A DNA stretch of 64,000 nt from Sphingorhabdus sp. SMR4y (lineage in GTDB: Bacteria; Pseudomonadota; Alphaproteobacteria; Sphingomonadales; Sphingomonadaceae): the NCBI RefSeq assembly GCF_002218195.1, contig NZ_CP022336.1, forward strand, positions 1,364,001-1,428,000, in the 5' to 3' direction. The notes under the pieces are model-generated. The model made no database searches, was not told the DNA's origin, and worked only from the letters and a program-made list of their open reading frames with translations. Position 1 is the stretch's first letter. Every line of letters begins with the position of its first letter. Shown here in pieces: positions 37,518 to 47,795 of the stretch. Both the position numbers and the translations under genes were made by a program.

Positions 37518-39731
37518 ATGAAATCTTCATTCGCCCTTTTAACCCTGAGTTTGGCCGCGGTGCATCCGGTCGCCGCGACAGCCCAGTCACAAAATGACGA
37601 TGCAGTTTCGTCCGATCAGCAAGCCGAAGAGATCGAATTCAGTGCCGATGGCATTGATTATGATTTCGAGAATGACCTGGTCACGGCCGAGGGCAATGTA
37701 TTGCTCAATCGCGACGGATATCAACTGCGCGCTGATCAGGTTGTCTGGAACCGGCAGACCGGCGCCGTCGTGGCGGAGGGCAATATAAAGTCGACGAGTC
37801 CCGATGGCGACGTCGCTTATGGTGATCGCATCGAATTGACCGACAGCCTGCGCGATGGTGCTGTCGACAATCTCCTGCTTGTGCTGGAAGATGGCAGCCG
37901 TCTGGCGGCGCGGCGCAGCGAACGCTTCGTCGACGGCTCGGTCGCGCTACACAATGCAGCTTATACGGCATGTGCGGTCACGACCGAAGAAGGATGCCCG
38001 AAGAATCCAAGCTGGCAAATCAAAGCCGTGAAGGTGATTTACGATCCGGTCCGGAAGCGCGTTAAATATCAGGGTGCGCGAATCGAGATTTTCGGATTGC
38101 CGGTCATTCCCCTGCCCGGGCTTTCCCATCCGGTGAGTGATGAAAACCGCAGCGGTATCCTCGTTCCTGATATTAAATTCGATACGGTCAACGGCATGGG
38201 TATCACTGTGCCTTATTATTTCAGCATAGCGCCCAATCAGGATGCAACGGTTACTGCGCAGGTCTTTACCGATGTCGCCCCGCTGGTCAGCGGCACTTTT
38301 CGCAGCCTTGATGACAAAGGCGCTTTCCAGCTCACCGGATATGCCACCTATGGTTCGCGCATTCCGACCGGTGCAACCCAGGCCGTGCCCAACGCCGAGA
38401 AGGATTTCCGCGGCTATTTCGCGACCAGCGGCCGCTTCCGGCTTGATGACGAGTGGACCATTTCGCAATCCGCCCGCATCGTTTCCGACCGCACATTTCT
38501 GCGGCGTTATGACATTAGCGATGACGACAGCCTGCGCTCGACGATCAATGTCGAGCGGATCAGCAACAGCAGCTATTTCTCGCTGGCCGGCTGGGCATTC
38601 CAGACATTGCGGGTGAATGACCCGCAAAACCGGGTCCCGGTGGCCCTGCCGGTAATCGATTATCGCAAGCGGTTCGATGACCCCATCCTTGGGGGCCGAC
38701 TTGAGGTACAGGCAAACAGTCTGGCAATCGGGCGCTCCGAGGGTCAGGACACGCAGCGTGCATTCGGTTCTGCTCGCTGGGACATGAGGAAGCTCACCGA
38801 CTGGGGGCAGGATATCACCCTGACCGGCCTTGTCCGCGGCGATGTATATCATAGTGACGACAATGCTCTCAATGACACGGCGATCTATCGCGGCCAGAGC
38901 GGTTGGCAGACCCGCGCCATAGCCACGGCGGCGATTGACGTGAAATGGCCGCTGATCGGCGAAGCCTTTGGTGGCACCCAGACGATCACGCCCCGTTTTC
39001 AGATCGTCGCGACACCGGCCTTGGCCAACCTCTCGGTTCCCAACGAAGATTCCCGCGCCGTCGATCTCGAGGACACAAACCTGTTTTCTCTTAACCGCTT
39101 CCCCGGCTATGATCGCTATGAAGACAATGTCCGGGCAACCTACGGAATGGAATGGGAAATCAATCGTCCCAATTTGCAGGTAAACATGATTGTCGGCCAG
39201 AGCTACCGGCTGGAGAACAACAATAATATCGTTCCTGAAGGCACTGGCCTGTCAGACCGGTTCTCCGATATTGTCGGACGCACCAACGTCCGGTTTAAGG
39301 ATATCGTCAAATTCACTCATCGCTTCCGGCTCGACAAGGATAATCTGGCGATCCGGCGGAACGAGATCGATGCAACCATTGGTTCGAAAGAAACCTATGC
39401 CCAGGTCGGCTATCTCCGTCTGAACCGGAATATCGGACTAGACCTGGAAGATTTGCGAGACCGCGAGGAAGTGCGCGCTGGCGGCCGCTATCAGATAGAC
39501 AATTACTGGTCCGTATTCGGTTCGGCGATCATCGACCTGACTGATCGGAGCGAGGATCCGATATCGGTGGCAGACGGTTTTGCTCCCGTGCGCCACCGGC
39601 TGGGCATCGCCTATGATGACGGCTGTCTCTCCATGGGTGTGACCTGGCGCTATGATTATGAAGATACCGGAGACGCGCGAAGTGGCAGTACCTTCCTGTT
39701 CCGGCTGGCCTTGCGCAATCTGGGCGTGTAA
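37518..39731 (+). CDS. lptD: LPS-assembly protein LptD
   Basis: LptD is the outer-membrane beta-barrel that inserts lipopolysaccharide. I chose the ATG at 37518 because it begins a signal peptide (FALLTLSLAAVHPVAATAQS); the open frame extends upstream without a better start. Residues about 45-170 form the OstA periplasmic jellyroll (DGIDYDFENDLVTAEGNV, DGYQLRADQVVWNRQTG). The rest is the barrel with alternating aromatic strands. The total is 737 residues. The following surA provides a periplasmic chaperone for such barrels, so the pair is functionally related. Confidence 0.93.
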   Translation: MKSSFALLTLSLAAVHPVAATAQSQNDDAVSSDQQAEEIEFSADGIDYDFENDLVTAEGNVLLNRDGYQLRADQVVWNRQTGAVVAEGNIKSTSPDGDVAYGDRIELTDSLRDGAVDNLLLVLEDGSRLAARRSERFVDGSVALHNAAYTACAVTTEEGCPKNPSWQIKAVKVIYDPVRKRVKYQGARIEIFGLPVIPLPGLSHPVSDENRSGILVPDIKFDTVNGMGITVPYYFSIAPNQDATVTAQVFTDVAPLVSGTFRSLDDKGAFQLTGYATYGSRIPTGATQAVPNAEKDFRGYFATSGRFRLDDEWTISQSARIVSDRTFLRRYDISDDDSLRSTINVERISNSSYFSLAGWAFQTLRVNDPQNRVPVALPVIDYRKRFDDPILGGRLEVQANSLAIGRSEGQDTQRAFGSARWDMRKLTDWGQDITLTGLVRGDVYHSDDNALNDTAIYRGQSGWQTRAIATAAIDVKWPLIGEAFGGTQTITPRFQIVATPALANLSVPNEDSRAVDLEDTNLFSLNRFPGYDRYEDNVRATYGMEWEINRPNLQVNMIVGQSYRLENNNNIVPEGTGLSDRFSDIVGRTNVRFKDIVKFTHRFRLDKDNLAIRRNEIDATIGSKETYAQVGYLRLNRNIGLDLEDLRDREEVRAGGRYQIDNYWSVFGSAIIDLTDRSEDPISVADGFAPVRHRLGIAYDDGCLSMGVTWRYDYEDTGDARSGSTFLFRLALRNLGV

Positions 39732-39829
39732 AGGTCTTTCAAACAGGTCGGCCCACTCATCCTGGGTTCAGCAGATATTTGCTATTTGCTTCGTAAAATT
39801 TACTCTGTGTAGTTGAGAAGAAACAAAAA

Positions 39830-41194
39830 ATGAATGTATTGAGCATGAAAATCCAGGGTTTCAAGACCAAGGCTATCCTGATCGCCGCGCTTGCCGTGGC
39901 TGGGGCGTCACCGTCGGTCAGCCAGACCGTCGCGGATGCGTCGTTGCCGCAAACCGGACTGGATATTCCGGACGAATTGACAATATTCGGTGACAATGAT
40001 CCGAACGTCCGTCGCGCAACTGCAATCGTTAACGGCGACATTATCACCGGCACCGACGTCGGCCATCGCCTTGCCCTGATCGTTGCGGCCAATGGTGGCG
40101 ACGTTGCGGAGGAAGAGAAACAGCGGCTGCGGCTTCAGGTATTGCGCAACCTGATCGATGAAACGCTGCAGATTCAGGAAGCCGAAGCCAATGAAATCGT
40201 CATAGCGCCAGAGGAAGTGGAGGCCACTTTCCGTCAGGTTGCGCAGCAGAATTTCAAGCAGGACCTCGGTGCATTCGACGAATATTTGCGTTCTCAGGGA
40301 TCCTCCGCGGACACGCTGAAACGCCAGATCAAGGGCGAACTGGCATGGAGCCGTCTGCTCCGTCGCAACATCCAGCCGTTCATCAACGTCGGCGATGAAG
40401 AGGTTAACGCCATTATCGAACGGCTGAATGCCTCCAAGGGCACCAGCGAGTTTCGTATCGGTGAGATCTATATGTCGGCAAATCAGGAAACCGCCGAGCA
40501 GGTTGCCGGAAATATGCTCAAGATTCTGGAGCAGATCCGTGCGGGTGGTTCCTTCGTTGCCTACGCCCGCCAGTTTTCGGAAGCTTCCACCGCGGCGACC
40601 GGCGGCGATCTGGGCTGGGTTCGTCCGGCACAGCTGCCGCCAACACTCGCCCAGGCTGCGGAGCAGATGCAGGTCGGACAAGTCGTCGGCCCGATCGAAG
40701 TGCCCGGCGGATTTTCCATTCTTTACCTGATCGATTCGCGACAGGTGCTGACCGCAGATCCGCGCAACGCGCTGCTCAGCCTCAAACAGCTGGCGATAGA
40801 CTTCCCGGCCGGCGTCACCGAAGCACAGGCCTCTGCGCGAGCTGCAAAATTTGCCTCGGAAACGCAGGCTATCAAGGGCTGCGGTGCGGCCAATGAAGTG
40901 GCTGCCAAACTCGGCGCCAGTGTGGTCGATAACGATCAGGTGAGACTCCGCGACCTTCCGGCCGCCTTGCAGGGCGCCATCGGACAGCTGCAAATCGGTC
41001 AGGCAAGTCAGCCATTCGGTTCTGTCGAGGACGGTGTCCGGGTTCTGATTCTCTGCGGGCGGGATGATCCGCAAAGCGCGGCGGCGCCGTCGTTTGATGC
41101 GATCATGTCACGACTGGAAAATGACCGGATCAACAAGCGGGCCCAGATCTATCTGCGCGACCTGAGGCGCGACGCCATCATCGAATATAATTAA
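39830..41194 (+). CDS. surA: Periplasmic chaperone/peptidyl-prolyl isomerase SurA
   Basis: SurA escorts outer-membrane proteins across the periplasm. The 454-residue protein has a signal peptide (LIAALAVAGASPSVSQ), the N-terminal chaperone region (IVNGDIITGTDVGHRLALI, QVLRNLIDETLQIQEAE), one well-formed parvulin domain (SEFRIGEIYMSA, TGGDLGWVRPAQLPP, GPIEVPGGFSILYL) and a weaker C-terminal segment. Its stop overlaps the pdxA start by one base. Placement after lptD fits a role in its assembly. Confidence 0.92.
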   Translation: MNVLSMKIQGFKTKAILIAALAVAGASPSVSQTVADASLPQTGLDIPDELTIFGDNDPNVRRATAIVNGDIITGTDVGHRLALIVAANGGDVAEEEKQRLRLQVLRNLIDETLQIQEAEANEIVIAPEEVEATFRQVAQQNFKQDLGAFDEYLRSQGSSADTLKRQIKGELAWSRLLRRNIQPFINVGDEEVNAIIERLNASKGTSEFRIGEIYMSANQETAEQVAGNMLKILEQIRAGGSFVAYARQFSEASTAATGGDLGWVRPAQLPPTLAQAAEQMQVGQVVGPIEVPGGFSILYLIDSRQVLTADPRNALLSLKQLAIDFPAGVTEAQASARAAKFASETQAIKGCGAANEVAAKLGASVVDNDQVRLRDLPAALQGAIGQLQIGQASQPFGSVEDGVRVLILCGRDDPQSAAAPSFDAIMSRLENDRINKRAQIYLRDLRRDAIIEYN

Positions 41195-42201
41195 TGGTCA
41201 ACGGAAACGCCAAGCCCTTTGCGGTGTCATGCGGCGATCCGGCTGGTGTCGGTCCAGAGATTATCGGCAAGAGCTGGCAACAGCGGGTAGAGGCTGGTCT
41301 TAAGCCATTTTTCGTAATCGGCAATTTTGCCGATTTCGAGAATCTCGCCGATGTACCGGCGCGGAAAATCGAACAGCCTTCCGAGGCTGGCGATATTTTT
41401 GACCAGGCCTTGCCGGTGTTCCACATCCATGAAGCTGACGCTGCTGTTCCGGGCCAGGCGACTTTGGATAGCGCGCAATGCTCGCTGCACGCGCTGGAGA
41501 TTGCCTGCGGCCTGACACGATCCGGCGATGCTGGTGCAGTGATCACCGCGCCGGTGTCGAAAACCCAGCTTTACAAGATCGGCTTTCGCTATCCGGGTCA
41601 GACGGAATTTGTATCGGAACGTTGCGGTATCGCGCGAGAGAATGCCGTGATGATGCTGGCGGGACCAAGCTTGCGGGTCATTCCGATGACCACGCATATC
41701 GCTCTGGCGGACGTCCAGGACCAGTTGACCGGGCCGTTGATCATGGCCCGCGCCCGCGCCGCCGAGAAAGCGATGATCCGCAATTTTGGCATCGAGAAAC
41801 CCCGCATAGCGGTGGCGGGGCTCAATCCGCATGCCGGCGAGAATGGCAATCTTGGTGATGAAGAGCAGCGGGTCATGCAGCCGGCGATTGACGAACTTCG
41901 CAAAGAAGGGTTGGACATCAGCGATCCGATGCCTGCCGACACGATGTTTCACGAGGAAGCCCGGCAGCAATATGACGTCGCGCTCTGTCCCTATCATGAC
42001 CAGGCCCTGATACCGCTCAAGACCCTGCATTTCTTCGACGGGGTCAATATCACGCTCGGCCTTCCGATCGTGCGCACTTCGCCCGATCACGGCACTGCAT
42101 TCAATATCGCGGGACGGGGCATTGCCGACCCGCGATCTATGATCGCGGCGATCCAGATGGCGGCCACCGCCGTCGCCAACCGACAGTTGTACGACCTTTG
42201 A
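41194..42201 (+). CDS. pdxA: 4-hydroxythreonine-4-phosphate dehydrogenase
   Basis: PdxA works in the DXP-dependent vitamin B6 pathway, oxidising 4-phosphohydroxythreonine. The 335-residue protein shows [12 protein letters not shown] at the N-terminus, [20 protein letters not shown], and the metal site region [20 protein letters not shown] and [15 protein letters not shown]. It overlaps surA by one base and rsmA by three bases. The surA-pdxA-rsmA order is also known from enterobacteria. Confidence 0.97.
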   Translation: MVNGNAKPFAVSCGDPAGVGPEIIGKSWQQRVEAGLKPFFVIGNFADFENLADVPARKIEQPSEAGDIFDQALPVFHIHEADAAVPGQATLDSAQCSLHALEIACGLTRSGDAGAVITAPVSKTQLYKIGFRYPGQTEFVSERCGIARENAVMMLAGPSLRVIPMTTHIALADVQDQLTGPLIMARARAAEKAMIRNFGIEKPRIAVAGLNPHAGENGNLGDEEQRVMQPAIDELRKEGLDISDPMPADTMFHEEARQQYDVALCPYHDQALIPLKTLHFFDGVNITLGLPIVRTSPDHGTAFNIAGRGIADPRSMIAAIQMAATAVANRQLYDL

Positions 42202-43025
42202 ACCAGCCGGTTGCCCTGCCCCCGCTGCGGGAGGTGATCAAGAAACATGGCCTGACCGCGAGCAAGGCGCTGGGCCAGAATTTCCTGTTCGACATGCAGC
42301 TTCTCGACCGGATCGCTGCCGTCCCCGGCAGTCTCGACGACCAGCCCGTCTTCGAGGTCGGCCCCGGTCCCGGTGGTCTGACGCGCGCCCTGTTGCAGGC
42401 AGGCGCGAAAGTAACCGCAGTGGAACGGGACGAACGCTGCCTGCCCGCCCTGTCCGAACTGGCCGACCATTTCCCCGGCAAGCTGACGCTGATCAACGAG
42501 GATGCGCTGGCGCTCGATCATGGCAGCCTGTTCGATAGTCCGTTCCATATCCTGTCCAACCTGCCCTATAATGTCGGGTCGGCGCTGCTGGTCAAATGGC
42601 TGTCGGCCCCGCAATGGCCGCCGCAATGGCAATCGCTGACCCTGATGTTCCAGCGCGAGGTCGCCGACCGGATCGTCGCCCAGCCGGGGTCGAGCGCCTA
42701 TGGCCGCCTGTCGATCCTCGCCCAGTGGCGCAGCACGGCGAAGCTCGCGATGACCGTCCACCGCTCGGCCTTCACGCCACCACCGAAGGTCATGTCGGCG
42801 GTCGTCCATATTGTTCCCGCGGCGCAGCCCGAAGGCGTCGATTTTACCAAGCTGGAAGTCCTGACCCAGACCGCATTCAGCCAGCGCCGGAAAATGCTGC
42901 GCCAAAGCCTGAAAAAACTGCCCGGCGGTCTCGAAGCGCTCGAGCAGGCCGGCATTGATGGCCAGCGCCGGCCTGAAACACTCGCGGTTTCCGAGTTCGT
43001 CGAACTCGCCAGACTGCTCTCCTAG
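42198..43025 (+). CDS. rsmA: 16S rRNA dimethyladenosine methyltransferase RsmA (KsgA)
   Basis: RsmA dimethylates two adjacent adenosines near the 3' end of 16S rRNA and checks 30S maturation. The 275-residue enzyme has ALGQNFLFD, the SAM motif [14 protein letters not shown], the acidic VERDERC, and the catalytic [14 protein letters not shown]. The C-terminal domain includes [12 protein letters not shown]. The start is TTG, embedded in the pdxA stop (TTGA), implying coupled translation. The stop overlaps the convergent glcB stop within one CTAG. Confidence 0.96.
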   Translation: MNQPVALPPLREVIKKHGLTASKALGQNFLFDMQLLDRIAAVPGSLDDQPVFEVGPGPGGLTRALLQAGAKVTAVERDERCLPALSELADHFPGKLTLINEDALALDHGSLFDSPFHILSNLPYNVGSALLVKWLSAPQWPPQWQSLTLMFQREVADRIVAQPGSSAYGRLSILAQWRSTAKLAMTVHRSAFTPPPKVMSAVVHIVPAAQPEGVDFTKLEVLTQTAFSQRRKMLRQSLKKLPGGLEALEQAGIDGQRRPETLAVSEFVELARLLS

Positions 43026-45127
43026 CCGACGGCTTTCAGCTTCTGCCGGTAAGCGTGCAGCAACGGCTCGGTATAGCCGCTGGGCTGGTCGACACCCTTG
43101 AACACAAGATCGCGCGCCGCCTGGAACGCGAAGCTCGCATCCGGGTTGGATGCCATAGGCCGGTAGAGCGGATCGCCCGCATTTTGCGCATCCACCTTGG
43201 CTGCCATGCGCAGCAAGGCCGCATCGACCTGCTCGGCCGAGCAGACGCCGTGCAGCATCCAGTTGGCCATATGCTGCGATGAAATCCGCAAAGTCGCGCG
43301 GTCCTCCATCAAACCGACGTCATTGATGTCCGGCACCTTGGAACAACCGATCCCCTGATCGATCCAGCGCACGACATAGCCCAATATGCCCTGCGCATTA
43401 TTGTCGAGCTCGTGTTCGATTTCCGTGTCCGACCAGTTGTGGCCCTCGGCGAGCGGCACGCTCAGCAATTTGTCGAGCGGCGCTATGCCGTCCGCTGCGA
43501 CCTCTTTCTGACGGTCGAAGACATTGACCCGGTGATAGTGGATCGCGTGCAGCGTCGCCGCCGTCGGGCTGGGCACCCAGGCGGTGTTGGCACCGGTCAT
43601 CGGATGGCCGATTTTCTGCTCCATCATGTCGGCCATCATGTCGGGCGCGGCCCACATGCCCTTGCCAATCTGTGCCTTGCCGGACATGCCGCAGGCCAGG
43701 CCGATGGCGACGTTGCGCTGTTCATAGGCGGTGATCCAGTCACTTGTCTTGATATCACCCTTGGCCAGCATCGCGCCCGCCTGCATCGAGGTGTGGATTT
43801 CGTCACCGGTCCGGTCGAGGAAACCGGTGTTGATGAACACGACCCGGTCCTTCACCGCATGGATACAGGCCGCGAGATTGGCCGACGTGCGGCGTTCCTC
43901 GTCCATCACACCCACCTTGAGCGTATTGCGGTCGAGGCCCAGCAGATCTTCCACCGCATCAAACAGATCATTGGTGAAGGCGCATTCTTCCGGCCCGTGC
44001 ATCTTCGGCTTCACGATATAGATCGACCCGGCGCGGCTGTTGCGCAATTCGCCCAGCCCCTTGATATCGTGCATCGCGATCAGGCTGGTGAACACGCCGT
44101 CAAGCAGGCCTTCCGGCGCTTCCGAACCGTCGGCCAGCAACACCGCAGGGTTGGTCATCAGATGCCCGACATTGCGGACAAACATCAGGCTGCGGCCCGG
44201 CAGGGTGAATGGCTTGCCGTCCAGATCGACATAGTCACGATCCGGATTGGCCTTGCGCTCGACCGTTTTGCCGCCCTTTTCAAAGGACGCATCGAGGTCG
44301 CCCCGCATCAGGCCGAGCCAGTTGCTGTAGGCCAGTGTCTTGTCTTCGGCATCCACCGCCGCGACCGAGTCCTCCATGTCGATAATCGTCGTCAGCGCTG
44401 CTTCCAACAGGACATCGGCGATATGAGCCGGATCGTCCTTGCCGATCGGGTGGGCCGGGTCGACCACCACTTCGGCGTGCAGCCCATTATGCTTGAGCAG
44501 CAGCGATTGTCCGTTGCGGCCAACAAGCTGCGAGGGATCGGCCAGACCGATTTCACCACCGGCATAGTCGGCCCATGATCCGCCTGAAAGCGGGAAGGCT
44601 TCGTCGAGGAACGCCTTGGCCGCCGTGATCACGGCAGCGCCGCGTTCCGGATCATAACCACCTGGCTTGGCCGGGGGCGCGTCAAGGGCATCGGTGCCAT
44701 AGAAAGCGTCATAAAGGCTGCCCCAGCGCGCATTGGCCGCGTTCAGAACGAACCGGTCATTGAGCGAGGGCACGACCAGTTGCGGTCCGGCCATGGTCGC
44801 GATTTCGGGATCGACATTCTCTGTGGTGATAGAAAAAGCCGCCGGCTCTTCAACCAGATAGCCGATGCTTCTGAGAAAGGCCTGATATTCAGCCTGATCA
44901 ATCGGCTGGCCTTTGTGGTCAATATGCCACGCATCAATCTGCGCCTGAATATCTTCGCGCTTGGCAAGCAATTCCGCATTACGCGGCGCAAATTTGCCCA
45001 GCAATTCGGCAAATCCGGCCCAGAATTTTTCCGGATCCACCCCGGTTCCCGGCAAGGCGCGATCGTTGACAAAGTCAAACAGCTCCCGCGCGATCTGGAT
45101 TTGGTTTTGGCTGACATATTCGGACAT
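43022..45127 (-). CDS. glcB: Malate synthase G
   Basis: GlcB condenses glyoxylate with acetyl-CoA to malate, allowing growth on two-carbon compounds. I chose the ATG giving MSEYVSQNQ, preceded by GAGGAATT; this makes 701 residues, near the isoform G norm of about 720. The TIM-barrel includes [41 protein letters not shown] and [14 protein letters not shown]. The C-terminal helical plug has IQ-type [16 protein letters not shown]. It is convergent with rsmA, sharing the last four bases. Confidence 0.97.
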   Translation of the reverse strand: MSEYVSQNQIQIARELFDFVNDRALPGTGVDPEKFWAGFAELLGKFAPRNAELLAKREDIQAQIDAWHIDHKGQPIDQAEYQAFLRSIGYLVEEPAAFSITTENVDPEIATMAGPQLVVPSLNDRFVLNAANARWGSLYDAFYGTDALDAPPAKPGGYDPERGAAVITAAKAFLDEAFPLSGGSWADYAGGEIGLADPSQLVGRNGQSLLLKHNGLHAEVVVDPAHPIGKDDPAHIADVLLEAALTTIIDMEDSVAAVDAEDKTLAYSNWLGLMRGDLDASFEKGGKTVERKANPDRDYVDLDGKPFTLPGRSLMFVRNVGHLMTNPAVLLADGSEAPEGLLDGVFTSLIAMHDIKGLGELRNSRAGSIYIVKPKMHGPEECAFTNDLFDAVEDLLGLDRNTLKVGVMDEERRTSANLAACIHAVKDRVVFINTGFLDRTGDEIHTSMQAGAMLAKGDIKTSDWITAYEQRNVAIGLACGMSGKAQIGKGMWAAPDMMADMMEQKIGHPMTGANTAWVPSPTAATLHAIHYHRVNVFDRQKEVAADGIAPLDKLLSVPLAEGHNWSDTEIEHELDNNAQGILGYVVRWIDQGIGCSKVPDINDVGLMEDRATLRISSQHMANWMLHGVCSAEQVDAALLRMAAKVDAQNAGDPLYRPMASNPDASFAFQAARDLVFKGVDQPSGYTEPLLHAYRQKLKAVG

Positions 45128-45579
45128 GATAATTCCTCGTTCAAATGCATTGACCCGCAGCATAGAATCTACGCCGGGACCGTTCAAATTGTTCCGGGGA
45201 GGAATCGCCGCCGTCTATGACGCCTCTTTTTCGCCCTGTAAATGGGATGGGCTATCGGAACGGCGAAAAAGGATATTCCCGGAGTTGATCTTGACAAACT
45301 TTACACTGTTATGAAAATTTTTCCTTCTCTTGAGGATATTTATAGCAAGGCGGACCAAATCACCTGATATTGTGCTGTTTTTTCAATTTTACAGGGATTC
45401 CGGGAGACAGAGAAAACGGATGGACTGGCGATCTTGATCACGGGATACTCCTTTTGACATGGGGCGGCAAACCGCCGGGCTTCGAGATGCAATGATACTG
45501 GCTCCATATGCTGTAGGACAGTATTTTTCCTGTGACAGAGCGACTGGCATGGACTCACGACAAATGCTATCGGTTTCAA
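45128..45579. other. 450-bp divergent region between glcB and the ast operon
   Basis: Between glcB (minus) and the M20 hydrolase gene (plus). The part near 45290-45390 is AT-rich, with a perfect TTGACA at 45291-45296. The base of the -10 box is not clear (GAAAAT at 16 nt spacing), so this promoter is a suggestion only. A GTG at 45532 could extend the hydrolase by 16 residues. No other gene is supported. Confidence 0.4.
45291..45318 (+). promoter_or_regulatory. Possible plus-strand promoter for the ast operon
   Basis: A consensus -35 hexamer TTGACA is followed after 16 nt by GAAAAT, a poor -10 match, in an AT-rich stretch. It would read toward the M20 hydrolase-astA-astB operon about 270 bp downstream. 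Confidence 0.25.
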
Positions 45580-46788
45580 ATGAAAGCAGATTCCTCCTCC
45601 GAGAAAGCAGTAATCGACAAGGCAAGCGAGCTGCCGCTTTTGCCGCGCACGCTCGAATGGGCGAAGGTCAATAGCGGCACCACCAATCTCGATGGCCTGG
45701 CAACTGTCGCCAGCATGCTCGCAGACGCCTTTTCGGCTTTGCCGGGAGAGACCAGCCTGATCGATCCCGAACCGGTCGAGGCGGTGCGCGCCGACGGTTC
45801 GGTTGATCAGGTCAGGCGCGGCCAGCATCTGGTCACTTCGGTACGCCCCGAAGCGCCGGTTCGCGTCCTGCTCACCGGCCACATGGATACAGTGTTTTCG
45901 GCAGACCATCCGTTCCAGCAAATCGTCGAACTGGAAAGCGGCGTCCTGAATGGTCCCGGCCTTGCCGATATGAAAGGTGGGCTGTCGGTCATGCTCGGCG
46001 CGCTGCAATTGCTGGAGCAGAGCGAATATGCCAGCCGGATCGGCTATGACGTGATGATCAACAGCGACGAGGAAGTCGGCTCCGCATCTTCGGCATCGTT
46101 GATCAAGCGACTGGCCGACGGCAAGACCGCAGCGCTGACCTATGAACCGGCCCTGCCCGACGGCACGCTGGCGGGGGAGCGCGGCGGCAGCGGCAATTTT
46201 TCGATCATCTTTACCGGTAAGAGCGCGCATGCGGGACGTAATCCGGATGAAGGGCGCAACGCATTGGTTGCAGCGGCGGACATGGTGATGCGGCTGAAAG
46301 CGCTCCACCGCGAGGGGCTGAGCGTCAATCCGGCAAAAATCGATGGTGGCGGGCCGAATAATTCGGTTCCCGATCACGCCATATTGCGGGTCAACTTCCG
46401 GCCCAAGACACTGGAAGACCAGACCATGGCACAACAGGGGCTGGACCAGATGGTCGCAGATATCGCACAGCAGCATGATCTGGACGTCCATTGCCACGGC
46501 AGCTTTGGCCGCCCGCCCAAGCCGATTGATCCCCAGGCGCAAAGATTATTCGGTCTGGTGAAACAATGCGGCGCTGAACTGGGTCTGGATATCAACTGGC
46601 GCGGCACCGGCGGGGTTTGTGACGGCAATAATATTGCGGCTTGCGGCATCCCGGTCGTGGATACGATGGGCGTGCGCGGCGGAGCCATTCACAGCTCCGA
46701 TGAATATCTGATCACAGAAAGTCTGGTCGAACGGACACAATTATCGGCGCTGACGATCATGCGGATCGCCGAAAAAGGAGGATTATGA
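45580..46788 (+). CDS. M20 family metallohydrolase in the arginine catabolic operon
   Basis: A 402-residue zinc peptidase/deacylase of the M20 family (ArgE/DapE/carboxypeptidase G2 type). The metal ligands are visible: LLTGHMDTVF (His), GPGLADMKGG (bridging Asp), NSDEEVGS (Glu-Glu, base and ligand) and GGAIHSSDEYL (final His). A dimerisation-domain segment lies between. Its stop overlaps the astA start by 4 nt. In the arginine succinyltransferase pathway the last step, desuccinylation of succinylglutamate, is normally done by AstE, which is not seen here; this hydrolase is a candidate replacement. A GTG 16 codons upstream is an alternative start. Confidence 0.88.
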   Translation: MKADSSSEKAVIDKASELPLLPRTLEWAKVNSGTTNLDGLATVASMLADAFSALPGETSLIDPEPVEAVRADGSVDQVRRGQHLVTSVRPEAPVRVLLTGHMDTVFSADHPFQQIVELESGVLNGPGLADMKGGLSVMLGALQLLEQSEYASRIGYDVMINSDEEVGSASSASLIKRLADGKTAALTYEPALPDGTLAGERGGSGNFSIIFTGKSAHAGRNPDEGRNALVAAADMVMRLKALHREGLSVNPAKIDGGGPNNSVPDHAILRVNFRPKTLEDQTMAQQGLDQMVADIAQQHDLDVHCHGSFGRPPKPIDPQAQRLFGLVKQCGAELGLDINWRGTGGVCDGNNIAACGIPVVDTMGVRGGAIHSSDEYLITESLVERTQLSALTIMRIAEKGGL

Positions 46789-47795
46789 GTTTCCGGATAC
46801 GCGCGGCGCGGGTTGATGATCTGCAGCATCTCTATGAAATGGCGAAACTGACCGGCGGCGGATTTACCAACCTGCCGGCAGACCGGGACTCGCTGACCCA
46901 GAAGCTGGAGCGGTCCGAACGAGCCTATGAAAATGACAGTAACGAACATGGTGATGACCTGTTTGTCATGGTGCTGGAGAATGTCGAGACCGGCGCGGTG
47001 CGGGGCACTTCGCAGCTATTCACCAAGGTCGGGCAGACCTGGCCCTTCTATTCCTATCGACTGAGCACATTGTCACAGACCAGCAAGGAGCTGGATCGCA
47101 CGTTCAGCGCCCAGATGCTCAGCCTGGTCACCGATCTGGAAGGGGCAAGCGAAGTCGGCGGCCTGTTCCTCCACCCCGGCGAGCGCGCCGGTGGTCTCGG
47201 CATGTTGCTGGCCCGCAGCCGCTATCTGTTCATCAAAGAACATCGCGACCGGTTCGGTGACAAGATTTTTGCCGAACTGCGCGGAATCATCGACGAGGCG
47301 GGCGGTTCGCCCTTCTGGGACGGCCTCGCCGGCCGTTTCTTCGGCATGAGCTTTCAGGAAGCCGACTATTTCAACGCCATTCACGGCAACCAGTTCATTG
47401 CCGATCTGATGCCCAAACATCCCATCTATACCGCCATGCTCAGCGAATCCGCACGGGCCGCGATCGGAATACCCCATCCCAATGGCCGTGCCGCCATGCG
47501 GATGCTGGAGAACGAGAATTTCTCCTATGACGGCTATGTCGATATTTTCGATGGTGGCCCGACGATGATCGCCAAGACCGATGATGTGACCAGCATCCGC
47601 AACGCCAAATCGGTCAGGATCAGCGCTCTCGGTCAAGGCGAAACGAAAGTGATCATTTCGCATGGCAAGCTCAGCGATTTCCAGGCAACCTATGCCATGC
47701 TCGGCGAACAGGAGGAGGGCGTGATGATCGACGAACAGGCTGCCGCCAATATCGGTCTCTCGGTCGGTGACGAAATCCGGTATATCCCGCGATGA
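46785..47795 (+). CDS. astA: Arginine N-succinyltransferase
   Basis: AstA transfers succinyl from succinyl-CoA to arginine, opening the AST route that yields glutamate. The 336-residue protein matches the family throughout: FRIRAARVDDLQHLYEMA, GGGFTNLPADRDSL, LSLVTDLEGASEVGGLFLHP, GLGMLLARSRYLF, and the active-site region MSFQEADYFNAIHGNQFIAD. It overlaps the upstream hydrolase and the downstream astB by 4 nt each, forming a coupled three-gene operon. Confidence 0.95.
   Translation: MSFRIRAARVDDLQHLYEMAKLTGGGFTNLPADRDSLTQKLERSERAYENDSNEHGDDLFVMVLENVETGAVRGTSQLFTKVGQTWPFYSYRLSTLSQTSKELDRTFSAQMLSLVTDLEGASEVGGLFLHPGERAGGLGMLLARSRYLFIKEHRDRFGDKIFAELRGIIDEAGGSPFWDGLAGRFFGMSFQEADYFNAIHGNQFIADLMPKHPIYTAMLSESARAAIGIPHPNGRAAMRMLENENFSYDGYVDIFDGGPTMIAKTDDVTSIRNAKSVRISALGQGETKVIISHGKLSDFQATYAMLGEQEEGVMIDEQAAANIGLSVGDEIRYIPR

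Noticed and set aside
43412-44578. 388-codon plus-strand frame opposite glcB
   Set aside because: It is antisense to malate synthase G with no recognisable features.
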